Notes under the pieces: model-generated | Told to the model about the DNA's origin: nothing | Database searches by the model: none | Seen by the model: only the letters and a program-made list of their open reading frames with translations | Assembly: GCA_010025475.1 (NCBI GenBank) | Contig: RGTE01000030.1 | Span: forward strand, 1-10,771 | Source: Verrucomicrobiota bacterium | GTDB taxonomy: Bacteria > Verrucomicrobiota > Verrucomicrobiia > Methylacidiphilales > Verrucolacustridaceae | Reading direction: 5' to 3' | DNA: 10,771 nt | Shown here: piece by piece, positions 7,453-10,771 of the stretch | How the letters are laid out: the number at the start of each line of letters is the position of its first letter | Numbering within the stretch: position 1 is the stretch's first letter | Made by a program: the position numbers and the translations under genes

Positions 7453-7597
7453 AGGGTCTCATCGTTCCCGACTCATGGAAGGACTCAACCAAGGGCTCAA
7501 AGTTGTTGGGGAAGAGTTTGGGAAAAAAGAGGATAAGGAGGAATAACTTCCCCACTCCAAGCGTGCCTCTCCGGCACCGGATGGGCAGGGTCGGAAG
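7453..7597. promoter_or_regulatory. Divergent intergenic region between dnaB and maf
   Basis: This 145-base gap must hold promoters for dnaB (leftward) and maf (rightward) unless other starts are used. It contains an 8-bp inverted repeat (TGGGGAAG at 7507-7514, CTTCCCCA at 7547-7554) with a 32-base spacer that is purine-rich on the plus strand. I could not pick out convincing -35/-10 pairs on either strand, so this is a positional call only. Confidence 0.35.
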
Positions 7598-8182
7598 GTG
7601 CGACTGATCCTCGCCTCGACCTCGCCACGCCGGGCGGATCTCCTGCGGGAATCCGGAATCTCCTTCCGGGTGGAGGCGCCCCAGGTGGACGAGTGGGCGG
7701 CGGAGGACTTTCCCGAAATCCAGCCCGGGGAACTGGCCCGTGGCAACGCGCGGCGGAAAGCCCGGGCGGTGGCGGAGCGGCATCCCGGTCAACCGGTGCT
7801 TGCGGCGGATACGATCGTGGTTTGTGAGGGACGTGTCATGGGGAAGCCGGCCGATGAGGAAATGGCAAAAACGATGCTGGGTTGGCTGAGCGGCCGGACC
7901 CATGAGGTGATTACCGCAGTGGTGCTGGTCTTGCCGGACGGAAAAAAGATCCGGGAAAGCGTGGTTCGAACGCGCGTCAAGTTTCGTGCCTTGGAGGCGC
8001 GGGAAGTGGAGGCCTATGTCCGGGAGATCGACGTGTTGGACAAGGCAGGGGCCTATGCCTTGCAGGACGGGGGAGACCGGTTGGTCGAACGGGTGGAGGG
8101 ATCCCGCAGCAATGTGATTGGCCTGCCCATGGAAACGGTGTTGCCCTGGTGCGAGGAGTTGGTGTCGGAGGCCGGGGCCTAA
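7598..8182 (+). CDS. maf: Maf family nucleotide pyrophosphatase
   Basis: This 194-residue protein belongs to the Maf/YhdE family, house-cleaning enzymes that hydrolyse nucleoside triphosphates such as dTTP and UTP, or modified nucleotides, to monophosphates; family members have also been linked to septum formation. The N-terminus ILASTSPRRADLL carries the substrate loop (Ser7, Ser9, Arg11, Arg12). The metal-site region has AADTIV (Asp71) and Lys83 in MGKP. DKAGAYALQ (148-156) and the C-terminal EGSRSNVIGLP loop (167-177) are also present. The DKAGAYxxQ form points to the dTTPase/UTPase branch. Length is typical. The start is GTG at 7598: a stop lies upstream in frame at 7544 and no ATG intervenes. 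The stop overlaps the stop of the convergent lipoprotein gene. Confidence 0.93.
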   Translation: MRLILASTSPRRADLLRESGISFRVEAPQVDEWAAEDFPEIQPGELARGNARRKARAVAERHPGQPVLAADTIVVCEGRVMGKPADEEMAKTMLGWLSGRTHEVITAVVLVLPDGKKIRESVVRTRVKFRALEAREVEAYVREIDVLDKAGAYALQDGGDRLVERVEGSRSNVIGLPMETVLPWCEELVSEAGA

Positions 8183-8670
8183 AGATTCTTTTTCACCGCG
8201 TCGCGCAATTCCCTGGGCTTAAACGGCCCGCGGAAGCGCGCAAGGATCTTGCCATCGTTATCGATCAGAACCGTGTAAGGGATGGTCTCCAACGGGGCGA
8301 TGACATCCAGGATTTTTTCTCCCGGCCAAACCAATGGATAACGCACGCCTTGGCGCTCGGCAAAGACCAGCAGCTCGGAAGGTTGGGCATCGTCCAGGCA
8401 AACTCCCAGGGTGGTGAGGCCTTGGGGGCCGAACTCCTTGGCGAGCGCGGACAATTCGGGCAGCTCCTTGATGCTGGCCGGGCTCCAGGCAGCCCAGAAG
8501 TTGACGAGCAAAAGTTTTCCCCGGAGGGAACCGGTATCGTAAGCCTGGCCGGAGGTGAAGTCCTTGAAATCGAAGCCTTCCGGCAGGTGGAACGGTTCCG
8601 CGGGCGGTTGGCAGGATGCCAATAGAAGGCAAATCGTGAAAAATGCCGGGAAACGGGCCGCTGCTGACAT
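8179..8670 (-). CDS. TlpA-like thioredoxin-fold lipoprotein lacking the CxxC cysteines
   Basis: This 163-residue protein begins with a lipoprotein signal peptide: hydrophobic residues 7-17, then a lipobox LASC with Cys20 as the predicted lipidated residue, so it should be anchored in a membrane facing the periplasm. The mature part has a TlpA/ResA-like thioredoxin fold: GSLRGKLLLVNFWAAW (48-62), the helix PASIKELPELSALAKEF, LTTLGVCLDD, and a cis-proline at Pro131 (TIPYTVLID). In redox-active relatives the active site reads W-C-x-x-C; here it reads W-S-P-A-S, with Ser63 and Ser66 replacing both cysteines. It therefore cannot act as a thiol-disulfide oxidoreductase by the usual mechanism and may have a binding or chaperone-like role (inference). 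Cys91 lies elsewhere in the fold. The ATG at 8670 gives a well-formed signal peptide. It is convergent with maf, sharing a 4-base stop overlap. Confidence 0.87.
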   Translation of the reverse strand: MSAAARFPAFFTICLLLASCQPPAEPFHLPEGFDFKDFTSGQAYDTGSLRGKLLLVNFWAAWSPASIKELPELSALAKEFGPQGLTTLGVCLDDAQPSELLVFAERQGVRYPLVWPGEKILDVIAPLETIPYTVLIDNDGKILARFRGPFKPRELRDAVKKNL

Positions 8671-8675
8671 AAACG

Positions 8676-8690
8676 AATATAATTAAAAGA
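8676..8690. promoter_or_regulatory. AT-rich patch with TATAAT-like sequence
   Basis: The divergent gap between the lipoprotein gene and the cNMP/FHA gene holds a short AT-rich stretch unusual for this GC-rich window. It includes a consensus-like TATAAT at 8678-8683 on the plus strand, which would start a leader of about 78 bases before the ATG at 8768. On the minus strand the overlapping TATATT is only about 6 bases from the lipoprotein ATG, so it would give a leaderless message. No -35 element at the right distance is visible on either strand. Confidence 0.25.
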
Positions 8691-8717
8691 GCCGAGGGCC
8701 TGGCTCAACGACCAAAG

Positions 8718-8756
8718 CATGGGGCAAGCTTGCCCGCAGGTCGGGCCGTCCCCATG
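8718..8756 (+). promoter_or_regulatory. Nested inverted repeats in the leader of the cNMP/FHA gene
   Basis: A 7-bp outer stem pairs CATGGGG (8718-8724) with CCCCATG (8750-8756). Inside it GCCCG (8732-8736) pairs with CGGGC (8742-8746). The left half also contains a perfect 14-bp palindrome, GGGCAAGCTTGCCC (8722-8735), whose pairing would exclude the inner stem. The structure ends 11 bases before the ATG at 8768. It could be an operator, a translation-controlling hairpin or another REP-type repeat; the sequence alone does not decide. Confidence 0.4.
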
Positions 8757-8767
8757 ATTTTCTCTTC

Positions 8768-9346
8768 ATGTCCAACCAAGCCGTTTTCCAGCCGGGTCAG
8801 GTAATCTTCCGGGAAGGGGAAGCGAGCCAGGAAGCTTACCGCATCCTCCGCGGCCGGGTGGAAATCAGTATCCTGGCCGACGGCAAGCCCGTCATCCTGG
8901 CCCAACTGGGGGAAGGGGACATCTTTGGTGAAATGGCGATGGTGGATGAGCGGCCGCGTTCCGCCTCCGCCCAGGCCTTGGAAGTCACGGAGTGTGAGGT
9001 GCTCACGCCGGAGAACTTCAATGATCTGGTGCTCTCCCGTCCCGAGGTCCTGATTCCCTATATGGCCTCTTTTTTTGAGAGGTTGCGGACGGCCAACGAC
9101 CGTCTCCGTCTGGAAATGAGGCTACGGGCCAAGGCCGAGCAGACCCTTGCCTCCGGGGTGATCGCGGCTCCGGGGGCGGTCCCCGTTCCCCGTGTGGTGG
9201 CTCCTAAGGTTGTTCCGATTGCCCCGCCGCCCTCGTTGGAATCTGCAGGCATTGACCGAGCATGCCAAGGTGCGCCTGCCCGAACCGGTGATCACCATTT
9301 CCAAGTTTCCCTTCCGGATCGGGCGGAAACACGAGGTGCAGGGTAA
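8768..9346 (+). CDS. Cyclic nucleotide-binding domain protein, N-terminal frame of a frameshifted cNMP-FHA gene
   Basis: The first ~130 residues form a cyclic nucleotide-binding domain of the CRP/PKA type. FQPGQVIFREGEASQEAYRILRGRVE (7-32) begins the beta-roll, and the phosphate-binding cassette is GDIFGEMAMVDERPRSASAQA (50-70), with Glu55 and Arg64 at the positions that contact the nucleotide in CRP. A helical segment follows (about 100-127), then a Pro/Val/Ala-rich linker (about 130-157). From about position 9225-9255 this frame loses sense and stops at 9346, while an FHA domain continues at once in the +1 frame. There is no helix-turn-helix, so this is a signalling protein and not a CRP-type regulator. 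The intact protein would be cNBD-linker-FHA, ending near 9634. Linking a cNMP sensor to a phosphothreonine-binding domain suggests integration of second-messenger and Ser/Thr kinase signals (inference). Confidence 0.85.
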   Translation: MSNQAVFQPGQVIFREGEASQEAYRILRGRVEISILADGKPVILAQLGEGDIFGEMAMVDERPRSASAQALEVTECEVLTPENFNDLVLSRPEVLIPYMASFFERLRTANDRLRLEMRLRAKAEQTLASGVIAAPGAVPVPRVVAPKVVPIAPPPSLESAGIDRACQGAPARTGDHHFQVSLPDRAETRGAG

Positions 9347-9629
9347 AGGTGCCACGGTTTTTGCTTCGAATGATTTAGCCGTTGCCGACGACAAGCCGTA
9401 CCAGATTTCCCGGAACCACTGCTCCATCGAACGGGAAGGGGATCACTTCTTTGTCCGCGACCGCGGAAGCACCGTGGGAACGGTGGTGAATGACAAACCG
9501 ATCGGTCTGGCCGAGGACACCTTGACCTGCGATCTGCATGGTGGGGATAAACCTGCGATCTGCATGGTGGGGATAATGAGATCCTGCTCGGGGCCGATGA
9601 CAGCCCCTTTAAGTTCAAGGTCACGCTGA
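9192..9629 (+). CDS. FHA domain, C-terminal frame of the frameshifted cNMP-FHA gene
   Basis: Genuine coding in this frame begins around 9237; the GTG at 9192 is only a nominal start. The forkhead-associated domain, which binds phosphothreonine peptides, is clear: FRIGRK near 9315-9332, SRNHCSIE near 9408-9431, and GSTVGTVVND near 9465-9494, giving the GR...SRxH...GTxVN core. The end is damaged. A 26-bp tandem duplication (9525-9576) shifts the frame, so this reading stops at 9629 after a senseless tail. With one copy removed, the frame continues as GDNEILLGADDSPFKFKVTLS and stops at 9632-9634, a natural FHA C-terminus. The intact gene therefore spans 8768 to about 9634. Either the locus is a pseudogene or the assembly carries indels. 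Confidence 0.8.
   Translation: MWWLLRLFRLPRRPRWNLQALTEHAKVRLPEPVITISKFPFRIGRKHEVQGKGATVFASNDLAVADDKPYQISRNHCSIEREGDHFFVRDRGSTVGTVVNDKPIGLAEDTLTCDLHGGDKPAICMVGIMRSCSGPMTAPLSSRSR
9525..9576. repeat. Exact 26-bp tandem duplication inside the FHA coding region
   Basis: Positions 9525-9550 and 9551-9576 are identical and directly adjacent; each copy starts ACCTGCGATC and ends GGGGATAA. Because 26 is not a multiple of 3, the second copy breaks the FHA reading frame. Deleting either copy restores an open frame to the TAG at 9632-9634. Confidence 0.95.
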
Positions 9630-9650
9630 GTTAGTTTCTCTGCACTTGGG

Positions 9651-10277
9651 ATGGAGGCCGGGGATCCCCATAGTGACCCAATGACCTCCGCCAATGCGGC
9701 CGCCTCACTTCGGAAAACCTGTCCGGGTCTTGAAATCCGCGACCGACCGGAAGAGCTGATTCCATACTCCTTCGACGGAACAGCCACCTTGCACCAATTG
9801 CCTGCCGCGGTCGTTTTTGCCCAAACGACGCAGGAGGTCTCTTCCGTTCTGCATTGGTCCTCGCGGGAGAAAGTACCGGTGGTTACACGGGGTTCGGGGA
9901 CCGGACTCAGCGGAGGCAGTGTTCCGGTGGCGGGGGGCGTCGTTCTCTGTCTCTCCAAAATGGATAAAATTCTGGAGGTGGATTCCGCCAACCTGACCCT
10001 CAGGGCGGAAAGCGGCGCGATCACGGCCGCCATCACCGAGGCGGCGGAAAAGGCCGGGCTCTTTTATCCGCCCGATCCCGGCTCAATGAAAATCTCCACG
10101 ATCGGCGGAAATGTCGCGGAAAACTCCGGCGGTTTGCGGGGGCTCAAATACGGAGTGACGCGGGATTACGTCATGGGTCTCGAGGTCGTCCTGCCCGGGG
10201 GCGAGGTGATCTGGACCGGCAATAAATGCGTCAAGGATGTGCGGCTACACCCTCCGGGATCTTTTCATCGGCTCTGA
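9651..10277 (+). CDS. glcD: FAD-linked oxidase (GlcD / D-lactate dehydrogenase type), N-terminal frame; frameshifted
   Basis: This frame encodes the FAD-binding PCMH half of a GlcD-type 2-hydroxyacid dehydrogenase, which oxidises glycolate or D-lactate with FAD and passes electrons to the membrane chain. Visible features are PAAVVFAQTTQEVSSVL, the pyrophosphate-binding VTRGSGTGLSGGSVP, YPPDPGSMKISTIGGNVAENSGG and LKYGVTRDYVMGLEVV. The sequence reads sensibly to GNKCVKDV (valine codon 10239-10241), then breaks. The family motif continues KDVAGYxL, and GYTLRDLFIGSEGTLGVIT follows in another frame from 10243. A 2-base loss at 10242 explains this best, as it would remove part of the alanine codon. 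The false frame ends at 10277. The start could be ATG 9651 or ATG 9681; neither has a clear ribosome binding site. The substrate is not resolved, and the symbol is a family-level guess. Confidence 0.85.
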   Translation: MEAGDPHSDPMTSANAAASLRKTCPGLEIRDRPEELIPYSFDGTATLHQLPAAVVFAQTTQEVSSVLHWSSREKVPVVTRGSGTGLSGGSVPVAGGVVLCLSKMDKILEVDSANLTLRAESGAITAAITEAAEKAGLFYPPDPGSMKISTIGGNVAENSGGLRGLKYGVTRDYVMGLEVVLPGGEVIWTGNKCVKDVRLHPPGSFHRL

Positions 10278-10771
10278 GGGAACCCTGGGCGTGATCACCC
10301 GGGTACTTTTGAAGCTGATTCCCCCACCCGCGGCCCGCAAGACGATGTTGGCGGTGTATGACGACATGGAGAAGGCGGCACACACCGTCTCCGCCATCAT
10401 CGCGGCCAAAATCATTCCCTGCACTTTGGAGTTTCTTGATCGGGTCACAGTGAACTGTGTGGAAGATTATGCGGCGATCGGATTGCCGAGAGATGCGGAG
10501 GCGATTTTGCTGATGGAGACGGACGGCCATCCGGCGGCGGTGGAAATGGAAGCCGTCGCCATGGAGAAAATTGCCCGGGAAAATGGAGCCCGTTCGCTGA
10601 AAACCGCGGCCAATGCGGCGGAGGCCGCCTCGTTGGCGATGGCCCGCCGCAGTGCCTTCTCCGCTCTCGCGCGGGTCGCCCCCACCACGATCCTGGAAGA
10701 CGCCACGGTGCCTCGGGATCGCCTACCCGACATGATTCGATTCATTCAGGAGGTGGGGAAAAGGCACCGGT
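10243..10771 (+). CDS. glcD: FAD-linked oxidase (GlcD type), C-terminal frame, runs off the window
   Basis: This is the continuation of the preceding gene in a shifted frame. It has no start of its own at the break and stays open to the window edge (about 176 residues). It opens with GYTLRDLFIGSEGTLGVITR, the conserved end of the FAD domain, and goes on into the FAD-linked oxidase C-terminal domain with LEFLDRVTVNCVEDY, ILLMETDG, and near the window end ILEDATVPRDRLPDMIRF, where the E-D-x-x-V-P motif lies in the substrate-binding half. The sequence is well conserved across the break, which suggests a recent mutation or an assembly indel and not a long-decayed gene. Together the two frames are one gene of at least 373 codons; GlcD proteins are usually about 460-500 residues, so roughly 90-130 residues lie beyond the window. 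Confidence 0.85.

Noticed and set aside
6598..7536. Plus-strand open frame (312 residues) opposite dnaB
   Set aside because: dnaB motifs are complete on the minus strand, and this frame is a glycine/alanine-rich shadow.
7535..7542. Strong Shine-Dalgarno-like AAGGAGGA on the plus strand
   Set aside because: No start codon follows at usable distance; the next GTG (7563) opens only a 14-codon frame out of phase with maf, whose own start is at 7598.
7507..7554. 8-bp inverted repeat with 32-base spacer in the dnaB-maf gap as an operator or terminator
   Set aside because: Short arms, long spacer and no supporting T-run; such a match is plausible by chance in purine-rich DNA.
1..10771. CRISPR array, tRNA, rRNA, transposase, phage or defence genes
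   Set aside because: Looked for by eye on both strands; no regularly spaced repeats, cloverleaf-like segments or matching protein motifs were seen.

Overview
The window is about 10.8 kb of dense bacterial chromosome, GC-rich, with short intergenic gaps and few clear Shine-Dalgarno sites. Gene content is mostly housekeeping plus a small sugar-nucleotide cassette. The Fpg-type glycosylase starts PELAEV and has a GIGNWMADE helix-two-turn-helix, a combination I associate with Verrucomicrobiota. That lineage fits the whole window, but it is inference from memory and not proven by any marker gene here.

Layout from left to right. (1) 1-1289, minus strand: a DNA repair glycosylase (mutM/fpg), followed by a membrane-anchored protein of unknown function whose 3' end leaves the window. 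(2) 1361-4373, plus strand: a tight run of pterin-4a-carbinolamine dehydratase, GDP-mannose 4,6-dehydratase (gmd), GDP-L-fucose synthase (fcl) and a class I glutamine amidotransferase. Gmd and Fcl together make GDP-L-fucose from GDP-mannose and are separated by 1 base. (3) 4377-4482: a compact element with two hairpins and a 10-bp terminal inverted repeat containing GTAG, resembling a REPIN. It sits between two convergent genes and supplies the stop codon of the right-hand one. (4) 4475-7452, minus strand: replicative helicase dnaB, then an unrecognised 127-residue protein, then an MGDG-synthase-type glycosyltransferase joined to it by a GTGA stop/start overlap. (5) 7598-8182, plus strand: a Maf nucleotide pyrophosphatase whose stop overlaps, tail to tail, the stop of a minus-strand TlpA-like lipoprotein that has serines in place of both active-site cysteines. 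(6) 8768-10771, plus strand: a cyclic-nucleotide-binding/FHA protein and a GlcD-type FAD-linked oxidase. Both are interrupted by frameshifts.

The points most worth checking are the three reading-frame breaks within about 1 kb at the right end (one an exact 26-bp tandem duplication inside the FHA domain), the REPIN-like element that doubles as a gene end, the cysteine-less TlpA lipoprotein, and the structured leader before the cNMP/FHA gene. I see no CRISPR array, tRNA, rRNA, transposase, phage gene or recognisable defence system, and I do not claim a new system here.
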